Below, in pieces: positions 1 to 5,915 of a DNA stretch of 6,050 bases (position 1 is its first letter; every line of letters begins with the position of its first letter). The translations under genes were made by a program, and so were the position numbers. Origin of the DNA: Gemmataceae bacterium (lineage in GTDB: Bacteria; Planctomycetota; Planctomycetia; Gemmatales; Gemmataceae); assembly GCA_026418875.1 (NCBI GenBank), contig JAOAAM010000506.1:1-6050 (forward strand), given 5' to 3'. The notes below the pieces were generated by a model. The model was not told the origin of the DNA. It ran no database searches and was given only the letters and a program-made list of their open reading frames with translations.

Positions 1-561
1 GGTCAGGACGGTCTTCACCGCCGCGAGTTTCTCGATCACGGCTTCGGCGGCGAACGGCCCATCGTCGTCGGACAGGTCGACCATCAGCAACGCCGCATCC
101 GTCGCCCTCACCAGGCTGGCCAGATACGGCTCCATGAACTCCGCCGTGATGGGCGGAGTGTCCACCAACTGAACGTGCACGTCTTCCCAATCCATCATCC
201 CGACATGGGGCTCGTGGGTCGTGAACGGATACGGAGCCACCGCCGGTTTTGCTTTGGTCAATCGGCTGAGCAGTTGGCTCTTCCCCACGTTTGGCGCTCC
301 GAGCAGCATGATCTGCCCGGCACCTTGTTTCGGAATCTTGTAGCTGACCCCCGCCTTTTTGCCGGCTTGACGCTCTCGATCGCACTCCTTCTTTGCCTGG
401 CTGATCTTTTGCTTGATTTCCGCTTGTAGCTTCTCGCTGGCTTTGTGCTTGGGCACCTCGCGCCACATCTTTTGCAATGCCGCGAGTCGCTCTTCCGCCG
501 TCTGCGCCCGGCGATATTCCTCCTCCGCCTCGTGGTACTGGGGTGTCAAATTCACGGCCAT
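1..561 (-). CDS. Obg/DRG-type GTPase, N-terminal part (cut by window edge)
   Basis: This is the first 187 residues of a P-loop GTPase; the C-terminal part lies beyond position 1. Residues 8-75 are charged and helical (KHKASEKLQAEIKQKIS near 38-54), like the N-terminal helices of DRG/Obg GTPases. The G1/Walker A motif is GAPNVGKS (88-95). Switch I is YPFTT (111-115), typical of the Obg/DRG group. A hydrophobic strand ending in VD (161-162) follows. G3 reads DTPP (134-137) instead of DxPG, so the usual glycine is missing. G4 (NKxD) and any C-terminal TGS domain fall outside the window and cannot be checked. The start at 561 has a strong GGAGGGG seven bases upstream. Members of this family usually act in ribosome assembly or translation; that role is inferred here. 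The reading frame is fully open to the edge. The family call is secure, the exact subfamily is not. Confidence 0.9.
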   Translation of the reverse strand, partial: MAVNLTPQYHEAEEEYRRAQTAEERLAALQKMWREVPKHKASEKLQAEIKQKISQAKKECDRERQAGKKAGVSYKIPKQGAGQIMLLGAPNVGKSQLLSRLTKAKPAVAPYPFTTHEPHVGMMDWEDVHVQLVDTPPITAEFMEPYLASLVRATDAALLMVDLSDDDGPFAAEAVIEKLAAVKTVLT

Positions 562-568
562 TTCCTGA

Positions 569-575
569 CCCCTCC
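569..575 (-). promoter_or_regulatory. Shine-Dalgarno site of the GTPase gene
   Basis: On the minus strand this reads GGAGGGG, seven bases before the ATG at 561. It fixes that ATG as the start of the Obg/DRG-type GTPase. Confidence 0.6.
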
Positions 576-615
576 GCCGACGGCCCAAAACCGAATGCGT
601 AGTCTCCCAAAGGGT

Positions 616-621
616 TATGAT
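616..621 (+). promoter_or_regulatory. Possible -10 box (TATGAT) for the 119-residue protein gene
   Basis: TATGAT matches the sigma-70 -10 consensus at five of six positions and ends 32 bases before the preferred ATG at 653. No good -35 box lies 16-18 bases upstream, so the call is weak. If real, transcription would begin near 628. The upstream in-frame ATG at 617 would then not be transcribed, which agrees with the choice of 653 as start. Confidence 0.25.
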
Positions 622-640
622 ACAAGCACCCGCTCCGCAT

Positions 641-645
641 GGAGG
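641..645 (+). promoter_or_regulatory. Shine-Dalgarno site deciding the start at 653
   Basis: GGAGG sits seven bases before the ATG at 653. The alternative in-frame ATG at 617 has no comparable site, so 653 is preferred. Confidence 0.6.
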
Positions 646-652
646 TTGCCTG

Positions 653-1012
653 ATGCTTCGCTGGCTTCGATGGTTGGCCAAGTTGGCCGACGTGTCGCCG
701 CCGGCCCGAGTTCACTTCGACGACGTCGAGGTGCGCTGCGAACGGTCGGACGGCACCATCGAGCAGGTCCGTTGGGACGAAATCCGCTCCATTGACATCC
801 TGACGACCGACGCCGGTCCTCGTCGGTGCGACGTTTTTGTCGTGCTGCATGGCCGGGATCGGGGCTGTGTCGTGCCGCAAGAGGCCGCGGGATTCCACGA
901 ATTCTTTCGACGCTTGCAGGCCCTGCCCGGCTTCGACAATCGGGCGGTGATCGACGCGATGGCGAGTACCTCCGTGAAGTCGTTCGCGGTCTGGCACCGG
1001 GCCGGCGACTGA
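653..1012 (+). CDS. Small conserved-looking protein of unknown function (119 aa)
   Basis: I cannot name a function. The protein has no signal peptide or clear membrane segment. The N-terminus (1-14) is a short Trp/Leu/Arg-rich amphipathic stretch. Residues 20-75 look like alternating beta strands: a strand pair around HFDDVEVRCERSDG (21-34), the segment EQVRWDEIRSIDI (37-49), then DVFVVLHG (60-67) and GCVVPQ (71-76). Helical segments follow around 79-90 and 95-104, with LPGFDN at 91-96. A strand of the type 'RWDEIRSI' after a DG turn is common in small beta-rich, PH-like domains, but that comparison is only an impression. From memory, similar short proteins with the 'VVPQ...LPGFDN' pattern occur in other bacteria as hypothetical proteins. 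Codon use resembles that of its neighbours, and the antisense open frame over the same bases codes for nothing recognisable. The gene is divergent from the GTPase and ends 93 bases before the oxidase gene, so co-transcription with the oxidase is possible but unproven. Confidence 0.8.
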   Translation: MLRWLRWLAKLADVSPPARVHFDDVEVRCERSDGTIEQVRWDEIRSIDILTTDAGPRRCDVFVVLHGRDRGCVVPQEAAGFHEFFRRLQALPGFDNRAVIDAMASTSVKSFAVWHRAGD

Positions 1013-1064
1013 GCTGTCGATGGCCACGCTCCCGAGATACGAAGCAATGGTCGGCCGCGGGCCA

Positions 1065-1070
1065 TACAAT
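1065..1070 (+). promoter_or_regulatory. Possible -10 box (TACAAT) for the oxidase gene
   Basis: TACAAT matches the -10 consensus at five of six positions and ends 36 bases before the ATG at 1106. No convincing -35 box is visible at the proper spacing. It would let the oxidase be transcribed separately from the 119-residue protein gene. Confidence 0.25.
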
Positions 1071-1105
1071 GACCCCTCGGTTGACCTCCGTTGAGTAGCC
1101 GCGCC

Positions 1106-2266
1106 ATGAACCTGACCTACAATCCGAACTTCCCCAGCATCGACGACCTGCGTGAGAAAGCCCGCCGCCGCATCCCCAAGTTTGCCTTTGAATATCTCGA
1201 TGGAGGCTGCAACGAGGACATCAACCTGCGCAAGAACACGGAAGAGCTTCGCCTGGTCGAACTCAAGCCGCTGTACCTCGCCAACTATGAGCCGCCGACA
1301 TTGAAGACGGAGTTGTTCGGCGAGGAATATGACGCGCCCTTCGGCATCGCTCCAATTGGTTTGCAGGGCTTGATCTGGCCCGGCGCGCCGGAAATCCTGG
1401 CCCGAGCGGCCACGGAACATAACATACCCTTTATCCTCAGCACGGTCTCGACGGCGAGCATCGAGCGGATCGGAGAGATTACCCAAGGTCGATTCTGGTA
1501 TCAACTCTATCATCCAGCGGATGAGGCGATCCGCAACGATATTTTGGACCGGGCCTACACGGCCGGTTGTCGGGTGTTGGTTTTGCTCTCCGATGTTCCG
1601 ACCTTCGGCTTCCGACCACGCGACATTCGCAACGGTTTGGCCATGCCGCCCCGCATGACTCTTCGCAATGTGATGCAAATGTTGGCTCGACCCCGATGGG
1701 TCTGGCATACGCTCCGCCATGGCAAGCCCAACTTCGCCACCATGGAAAAATACATGCCTAAGAAAGGCATGACGATCAAACAACTGGGAGCGTACATGAA
1801 CGCGACCTTCTCCGGCCGACTTAGCGAAGCCCGAGTCGCTGCCATCCGTGACCTTTGGAAGGGAAAACTTGTTCTCAAAGGCGTCGCGAGCGAAGAGGAT
1901 ACCGAAACCTGCGTCCGGCTCGGGCTGGATGGAATCATCATTTCCAACCACGGCGGCCGGCAGATCGACGCTGGGGAGTCCACCATTCGTTCGTTGCTGG
2001 CCATCGCACCGAAATATCGTGGCAAAATCCGCTTGATGATCGACAGCGGCTTGCGCACCGGACCGGACATCGCGCGGGCGCTCGCCTGTGGTGCAGAATT
2101 CGCCTTCCTCGGGCGGACGTTCATGTACTCCGTCGCCGCCTTGGGCGAGGAGGGCGGTCAACACGCCGTCGCCATGCTCAAGGTTCAACTCAAGCAGGTT
2201 CTGGATCAAATTTGCTGCTCCAAGGTCAGCGACTTGCCCCGCCATCTGCTCCGCCGACCAGAGTGA
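1106..2266 (+). CDS. FMN-dependent alpha-hydroxy-acid oxidase/dehydrogenase
   Basis: A 386-residue enzyme of the family holding glycolate oxidase, L-lactate dehydrogenase LldD and mandelate dehydrogenase. These oxidise 2-hydroxy acids to 2-oxo acids on an FMN-bearing TIM barrel. The length is normal for the family. Active-site landmarks are present: Tyr30 (in FEYLDGG), the FMN loop APIGLQG, Tyr135 (in YQLYH), Asp163 followed by the RPRD segment, Lys258 (in LVLKG), the catalytic base His282 and substrate-binding Arg285 (in SNHGGRQ). The phosphate-binding part is DSGLR (313-317) and GR (336-337). The start at 1106 was chosen because the protein then begins in the usual family way (short N-terminus, then 'SIDDLREKARRRIPKFAFEY'); a TTG 15 bases upstream is also in frame. 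No strong ribosome site is visible. Substrate and electron acceptor cannot be told from sequence. It probably acts in the cytoplasm or at the inner membrane face; no signal peptide is seen. No permease or regulator gene adjoins it. Confidence 0.95.
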   Translation: MNLTYNPNFPSIDDLREKARRRIPKFAFEYLDGGCNEDINLRKNTEELRLVELKPLYLANYEPPTLKTELFGEEYDAPFGIAPIGLQGLIWPGAPEILARAATEHNIPFILSTVSTASIERIGEITQGRFWYQLYHPADEAIRNDILDRAYTAGCRVLVLLSDVPTFGFRPRDIRNGLAMPPRMTLRNVMQMLARPRWVWHTLRHGKPNFATMEKYMPKKGMTIKQLGAYMNATFSGRLSEARVAAIRDLWKGKLVLKGVASEEDTETCVRLGLDGIIISNHGGRQIDAGESTIRSLLAIAPKYRGKIRLMIDSGLRTGPDIARALACGAEFAFLGRTFMYSVAALGEEGGQHAVAMLKVQLKQVLDQICCSKVSDLPRHLLRRPE

Positions 2267-2440
2267 GTCAGATCGTGCGGGGACTCAGCAGAAGTATGAG
2301 GGGAGAGATATCCGTTATGTGAGTGTCTCTCGGGACCATTAGCGCGAATCCACAGGAACTCAAACCGGAAGCTCATGTTGGATCGATTCTGGCTGAGGTT
2401 CATCTTCTTCCCACCTTCCAGGAGAGGCCTCATCTTTTCT

Positions 2441-2470
2441 ATCATTTCCATCATTTCCAACATTTCATCC
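2441..2470. repeat. Short tandem repeat of ATCATTTCC
   Basis: ATCATTTCC occurs twice in tandem (2441-2449 and 2450-2458), followed by a diverged copy beginning AACATTTC (from 2459). The stretch is clearly more AT- and pyrimidine-rich on the plus strand than its GC-rich surroundings. It looks like a microsatellite-type intergenic repeat. No function can be read from it. Confidence 0.6.
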
Positions 2471-2836
2471 TATGTGTCCTGACGGGGGCACCCAAATTGG
2501 CGCGCGCCATGGTTTGGCGTCCGCGGGTGTTAGGGTTCCTCAGTCGTATTCGAGCCTGCCGAGTCCCCTTCGATGGCCCTCGGTTAAATTCGATCTACGC
2601 GGTCTTGCTCGGCGGCCCTCGGAGACCATCGGTCCCAACCAAGAGTGTTGGATGCCGTGGTGGAAAGTCAAATCGGAAAAGACGGGAGATCGGGAGCTGG
2701 ATGCGGTTCATGGGCACGGCCGGGGCGGTCGATGTGACGAGGCCTCTAGGCCAAGGGGGCGACGGCCGGGGGAGCGTGGTGTACGATGATATTGTGTCAA
2801 AGAGATGGCGCCCGCCGTGGAACAATTCGCGCTGAC

Positions 2837-2840
2837 GAGG
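2837..2840 (+). promoter_or_regulatory. Ribosome binding site of the DUF1549/DUF1553 gene
   Basis: GAGG lies eight bases before the ATG at 2849. An in-frame TAA at 2843-2845 sits directly upstream of that ATG, so translation cannot begin further upstream. The alternative downstream ATG at 2864 would remove part of the hydrophobic N-terminus. Confidence 0.5.
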
Positions 2841-2848
2841 GTTAAAGT

Positions 2849-4783
2849 ATGTCTTCGAGTCGGATGGCCGTGATGGTCCTGATGCTGGCATCGACATGCG
2901 GGCAAGGTGCTGAGCGCGAGGGCAAGACACGGTCGGCGGGAGGGCATTGGGCATTCGAGCCGATCCGCTCTCACGGTGTCCCGCAAGTGCGCGATCCGAG
3001 TTGGGTGCGGACCCCGGTGGATGCGTATGTGCTGGCGGCCTTGGAGTCTCGGGGGTGGCGGCCCTCGGCGGAGGCGGATCGACGCACGCTGATCCGGCGA
3101 GTCACGATCGACTTGACCGGTTTGCCCCCGACCATCGACGAGGTCGAGCAATTCGAGCAGGACCATAATCCCGATGCCTACGAACGCCTCGTGGATCGGT
3201 TGCTGGCTTCGCCGGCCTACGGCGAGCGCTGGGGGCGGCACTGGCTGGATGTGGCACGCTACGCCGACTCGAAAGGCTATGTCTTTCAGGAAGAGCGACG
3301 CTACCCGTTCGCCTACACCTATCGGGATTATGTCATTCGCTCGCTGAACCAAGACCGACCATTCGACCAATTCATCGTGGAGCAATTGGCAGCGGATCGC
3401 TTGGAGGGTGTGGAGAAGGAGTCGCTCGCGGCATTGGGCTTTTTGACCTTGGGGCGACGCTTCTTGAACAACATCCATGACATCATCGACGATCGGATCG
3501 ACGTGGTCGCGCGGGGCCTGATGGGCTTGACCGTGGGTTGCGCGCGTTGCCACGACCACAAGTACGATCCAATTCCGATGACCGACTACTACTCGCTGTA
3601 CGGCGTGTTTGCGAGTTCGGAAGAGCCGGCGGAGTTGCCCGTCATCGGCGAGAGCGTCGGGGGCAAGTTGGGGGAGGAGTTCGCGGCGACTTTGGCCAAG
3701 TTAAAGTCGGAGTTGGAGCAATTCGAGAAGGAAAACGAGAAGGAATTACGGGCGGGGAACCGGAAGCTCCGAGATCAGCGGGTGGCGATGAAGAGGAAGA
3801 TCGAGGCGCACTTGGCGAGTCATCCGGGTTCGCCGCCTCGGGCGATGGTTTTGCAGGACAAGTCGGAGCCGGTGCAGCCCCGGGTGTTCCTGCGGGGGAA
3901 TCCGAATCAAAAAGGCGAGGCGGTGCCGCGGCAGTTTTTGCAGGTCATCGCCGGCGAGTCGCGGAAGCCTTTCACGGAGGGGAGCGGTCGGTTGGAATTG
4001 GCCCGGGCGATTGCAAGTCGGGAGAATCCGCTGACGGCCCGGGTGTTGGTGAACCGAGTGTGGGCTTGGCATTTTGGCCGCGGGTTGGTCGATTCGCCGA
4101 GCGACTTCGGTATTCGCACACCGCCGCCCTCGCATCCGGAATTATTGGACGACCTGGCCGATCGCTTCATGGCCGAGGGGTGGTCGCTGAAGAAACTGCA
4201 TCGCTGGATCGTGCTGTCGAGCACCTATCGACAAAGTTCGGTGGCCCCCGCTGACCATCCCGGCGCGACGGCCGATCCGGAAAATCGCCTGCTGTGGCGG
4301 ATGAATCGGAAGAGGCTGGACTACGAAACGATGCGTGACAGCATGTTGTCCGTGGCGGGCCGACTGGATCGAACCATGGGCGGTCCCCCGGTCGATGCCC
4401 TCCGCAATCCGAATCACACGCGCCGGACGGTTTACGAGTTCGTGGAGCGGCAGAACCTCCCGGGAGTCCGGCGGGCGTTCGACTTCGCCAGTCCGGACAC
4501 CCACTGCCCGCAGCGCTTCACGACGACCGTGCCGCAACAGGCGCTATTCCTGATGAATCATGCGTTCGTCGAAGAACAGGCCCGAGCGGTGGCGGCGGGT
4601 TGCGTTGGGAAAGGCCAAGACGACCAGGTCGCCGAGTTGTTCCGGCGAGTTCTGGTCCGAGCACCGAGCGAGGAGGAGAAGCGCTGGGCCGGCGAATACC
4701 TCCAGCAAGAGGGGGCGGAGAAAGGCCCCTCCCGGTTGGCCCAAGTTTTGTTGATCAGCAACGAATTCATGTTTGTCGATTGA
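2849..4783 (+). CDS. DUF1549/DUF1553 (PSCyt2/PSD1-type) protein
   Basis: A 644-residue protein of the planctomycete-type DUF1549 plus DUF1553 family. The first 20 or so residues (MSSSRMAVMVLMLASTCGQG) form a short hydrophobic stretch likely to be an export signal; the Cys has no good lipobox. DUF1549 covers about 52-262: it opens with TPVDAYVLAAL (55-65), has LTGLPPT and GERWGRHWLDVARYADS, and ends with GCARCHDHKYDPI. That motif holds one CxxCH (Cys231, Cys234, His235) as in covalent heme sites. Residues 279-323 are Lys/Glu/Arg-rich and probably a coiled coil linker. A segment with FLRGNP and VPRQFL leads into DUF1553 (about 380-640), with LTARVLVNRVWAWHFGRGLV and a C-terminal EFMFVD, so the protein is complete. 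The N-terminal PSCyt1 cytochrome domain of longer relatives is absent. Biochemical function is unknown; relatives often sit beside DUF1501 genes and sulfatases, but no such neighbour is seen here. Downstream genes are convergent, so this gene is probably monocistronic. Confidence 0.95.
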   Translation: MSSSRMAVMVLMLASTCGQGAEREGKTRSAGGHWAFEPIRSHGVPQVRDPSWVRTPVDAYVLAALESRGWRPSAEADRRTLIRRVTIDLTGLPPTIDEVEQFEQDHNPDAYERLVDRLLASPAYGERWGRHWLDVARYADSKGYVFQEERRYPFAYTYRDYVIRSLNQDRPFDQFIVEQLAADRLEGVEKESLAALGFLTLGRRFLNNIHDIIDDRIDVVARGLMGLTVGCARCHDHKYDPIPMTDYYSLYGVFASSEEPAELPVIGESVGGKLGEEFAATLAKLKSELEQFEKENEKELRAGNRKLRDQRVAMKRKIEAHLASHPGSPPRAMVLQDKSEPVQPRVFLRGNPNQKGEAVPRQFLQVIAGESRKPFTEGSGRLELARAIASRENPLTARVLVNRVWAWHFGRGLVDSPSDFGIRTPPPSHPELLDDLADRFMAEGWSLKKLHRWIVLSSTYRQSSVAPADHPGATADPENRLLWRMNRKRLDYETMRDSMLSVAGRLDRTMGGPPVDALRNPNHTRRTVYEFVERQNLPGVRRAFDFASPDTHCPQRFTTTVPQQALFLMNHAFVEEQARAVAAGCVGKGQDDQVAELFRRVLVRAPSEEEKRWAGEYLQQEGAEKGPSRLAQVLLISNEFMFVD

Positions 4784-4798
4784 GCGGGGGAGCAGCCT

Positions 4799-4828
4799 GG
4801 GGCGGAGGTGGTGTCTTACGCCTGCCCC
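4799..4828. terminator. Possible hairpin between convergent genes
   Basis: GGGGC (4799-4803) pairs with GCCCC (4824-4828), and AGG (4806-4808) with CCT (4821-4823), leaving a two-base bulge and a 12-base loop. It overlaps the 3' end of the DUF167 gene and follows the DUF1549/DUF1553 stop by 15 bases, so it could end transcription from either side. No T run follows on either strand, so it is a weak candidate for an intrinsic terminator. Confidence 0.25.
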
Positions 4829-5109
4829 CCGAGCCGCTGCTCGATTTTTGGACGATCCAGCCCAGTGATCAGGATCTTCTTGTCGCGGCGGGTATTACCC
4901 GAAAGCAGAGTCAACTGGGACTGTGCGATTCCCAGCTTTTGGGCGAGGAAGCAAAGCAAGGCATCGTTGGCCTTGCCGTCCTCTGGTGGAGCCGTCACGG
5001 AGATCTTCAACGCGGAGCCATGAAGGCCGCGAATCTGATTCTGGCGGGCAGCAGGGGCGGCACGAACGCAGAGGATCCATCCGTCGGCATGAGGCTGCAA
5101 CGGAATCAT
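4816..5109 (-). CDS. yggU: DUF167 family protein (YggU-like)
   Basis: A 97-residue protein of the DUF167/YggU family, small alpha-beta proteins of unknown biochemical role that are often encoded near yggS. Family marks are the N-terminal strand WILCVRAAPAA (11-21), where the common 'PGA' reads PAA, the core APPEDGKAN (40-48), a helix ALLCFLAQKLGI (50-61), and SGNTRRDK (70-77). The length matches the family. Its ATG overlaps the stop codon of yggS in an ATGA arrangement (5106-5109), which points to translational coupling. A GAAGGG-like sequence lies about 11 bases upstream inside yggS, somewhat far for a ribosome site. The gene converges on the DUF1549/DUF1553 gene with a 32-base gap. The family call is firm; the symbol is given by family likeness. 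Confidence 0.92.
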   Translation of the reverse strand: MIPLQPHADGWILCVRAAPAARQNQIRGLHGSALKISVTAPPEDGKANDALLCFLAQKLGIAQSQLTLLSGNTRRDKKILITGLDRPKIEQRLGGQA

Positions 5110-5819
5110 GGCTGAACCAACCCTTCAAAGAGTGCCGAGCCGATGCGGACCAGCGTGGCCCCTTCCTCGATGGCCACCTCGAAGTCCTGCGTCATCCCCA
5201 TGGAGAGGTGCGGCAACGGGCCGAGGGCGGGGAATTGACGGGCCCATTCATCCCGGAGTCGGCGTAAATCGCGGAAAACCGGGCGAACCCGCTCTGGCTC
5301 ATCGCTGATGGGGGCCATCGTCATCAAGCCCTGCATGCGCAGGCGAGGAAAGCGGTCCGGGAACTGCGGCAAGAGAGGCGGCACCTCGGCTGGGGCGAAG
5401 CCATGCTTGGCCGACTCGCCCGAGACGTTGATTTCCAGCAAGATCGCCACGGTGATGGCTAATTTGTCGGCGGCTCGTTGAAGTTCCACGAGCAGCCGTT
5501 CGCTGTCTACCGAGTGGATCAGGCACGCGAGGGGTAACGTGGCCTCGACCTTGTTGCGCTGGAGATGGCCGACAAGATGCCAACGGGCGTGAGGGATCGC
5601 CTTGGCTTTGTGCCACAGTTCCTGCGGTCGGCTTTCCCCCAGATCGTGGATTCCCAATCGCGGCAGATGGGCGGCGAGATCGGCCGACACGTACTTGGTG
5701 ACGGCGACGAGCGTGACCTCGGCCGTGGATCGTCCCACACGGTCGCAGGCGGCGGCGATTCGGCGACGCACCGAGTCGATATTGGCTTGCAAGCGCGACA
5801 GCGGCTCCGCGGGGGTCAT
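5106..5819 (-). CDS. yggS: YggS/PLPBP-family pyridoxal phosphate homeostasis protein
   Basis: A 237-residue PLP-binding protein of the YggS/PipY/PLPBP family. These single-domain proteins share the fold-type III barrel with the alanine racemase N-terminal domain and help control vitamin B6 and amino-acid pools without a known catalytic reaction. The PLP lysine is Lys42 in VAVTKY. Further marks are GESRPQEL (61-68, where many relatives have GENR), WHLVGHLQRNKV (80-91), INVSGE and KHGF in the middle, GLMTMAP, LSMGM (205-209), and the phosphate-binding VRIGSALF (224-231). Start choice: the frame stays open upstream to 6026, but the ATG at 5819 gives the normal family length and has GGAAAG eight bases upstream. 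An ATG at 5837 is a poorer alternative. It is the first gene of a two-gene unit with the DUF167 gene. The usual membrane gene yggT is not between them. Confidence 0.95.
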   Translation of the reverse strand: MTPAEPLSRLQANIDSVRRRIAAACDRVGRSTAEVTLVAVTKYVSADLAAHLPRLGIHDLGESRPQELWHKAKAIPHARWHLVGHLQRNKVEATLPLACLIHSVDSERLLVELQRAADKLAITVAILLEINVSGESAKHGFAPAEVPPLLPQFPDRFPRLRMQGLMTMAPISDEPERVRPVFRDLRRLRDEWARQFPALGPLPHLSMGMTQDFEVAIEEGATLVRIGSALFEGLVQP

Positions 5820-5827
5820 AGGTCGAG

Positions 5828-5833
5828 CTTTCC
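5828..5833 (-). promoter_or_regulatory. Ribosome binding site supporting the yggS start
   Basis: On the minus strand this reads GGAAAG, eight bases before the ATG at 5819. It favours 5819 over the in-frame ATG at 5837, which has no such site. Confidence 0.45.
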
Positions 5834-5903
5834 GCATTGAGTCCAGTTCGGCCAGGTAACGCGTCTGTAGGATATTGTTTTCGAGAAGTGGTGCGACGAC
5901 GAG

Positions 5904-5909
5904 AAGGAG
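5904..5909 (+). promoter_or_regulatory. Shine-Dalgarno site of the DUF1015 gene
   Basis: AAGGAG lies six bases before the ATG at 5916. It is close to the ideal sequence and spacing and fixes the start of the DUF1015 gene. Confidence 0.7.
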
Positions 5910-5915
5910 CCGAAC

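Larger units (their letters stand above)
2267..2848. other. Long intergenic region without a credible gene
   Basis: About 580 bases separate the oxidase from the next gene on the same strand. Open frames exist (up to 170 codons on plus, from 2323), but they show no domain, no convincing ribosome site and low-complexity composition, so I treat them as chance. Just after the oxidase stop are two weak inverted repeats, TGAGTC/GACTCA (2264-2269 with 2282-2287) and GAGAGA/TCTCTC (2303-2308 with 2326-2331); neither is followed by a T run. A pyrimidine-rich, AT-richer patch with a tandem 9-mer lies near 2431-2470, and a dyad centres on 2503. A second short dyad, GGCCT/AGGCC, lies at 2741-2752. The promoter of the downstream gene should lie here, but I see no clear -35/-10 pair. 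Confidence 0.6.
5820..5915. promoter_or_regulatory. Divergent promoter region between yggS and the DUF1015 gene
   Basis: The two genes point away from each other across 96 bases, so both promoters should lie here or slightly inside the genes. The middle holds an AT-richer stretch (TAGGATATTGTTTT, 5868-5881) that could contain a -10 element for the rightward gene. I see no well-spaced -35/-10 pair and name no boxes. Confidence 0.4.

Noticed and set aside
712..1107. A 131-codon minus-strand open frame across the small protein gene
   Set aside because: It lies almost wholly antisense to the better-supported gene at 653-1012, has no recognisable motif and is rich in Arg, Ser and Pro.
2264..2287. 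TGAGTC/GACTCA inverted repeat as a terminator of the oxidase gene
   Set aside because: The stem is only six pairs, starts in the stop codon, and has a 12-base loop and no T run. It is too weak to call.
2323..2835. A 170-codon plus-strand open frame in the long gap
   Set aside because: It shows no recognisable domain, includes low-complexity His/Phe residues from the tandem repeat, has many Arg/Pro/Gly codons from GC-rich DNA, and lacks a convincing ribosome site. It is more likely a chance frame.
2708..3559. A 283-codon minus-strand open frame
   Set aside because: Most of it is antisense to the well-supported DUF1549/DUF1553 gene. The protein is rich in Arg, His and Pro and has no domain, as expected for the complement of GC-rich coding DNA.
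3538..4254. A 238-codon plus-strand open frame inside the DUF1549/DUF1553 gene
   Set aside because: It is a shifted frame of a gene whose main frame carries all family motifs. Its Gly/Arg/Ala-rich sequence is typical of an off-frame reading.
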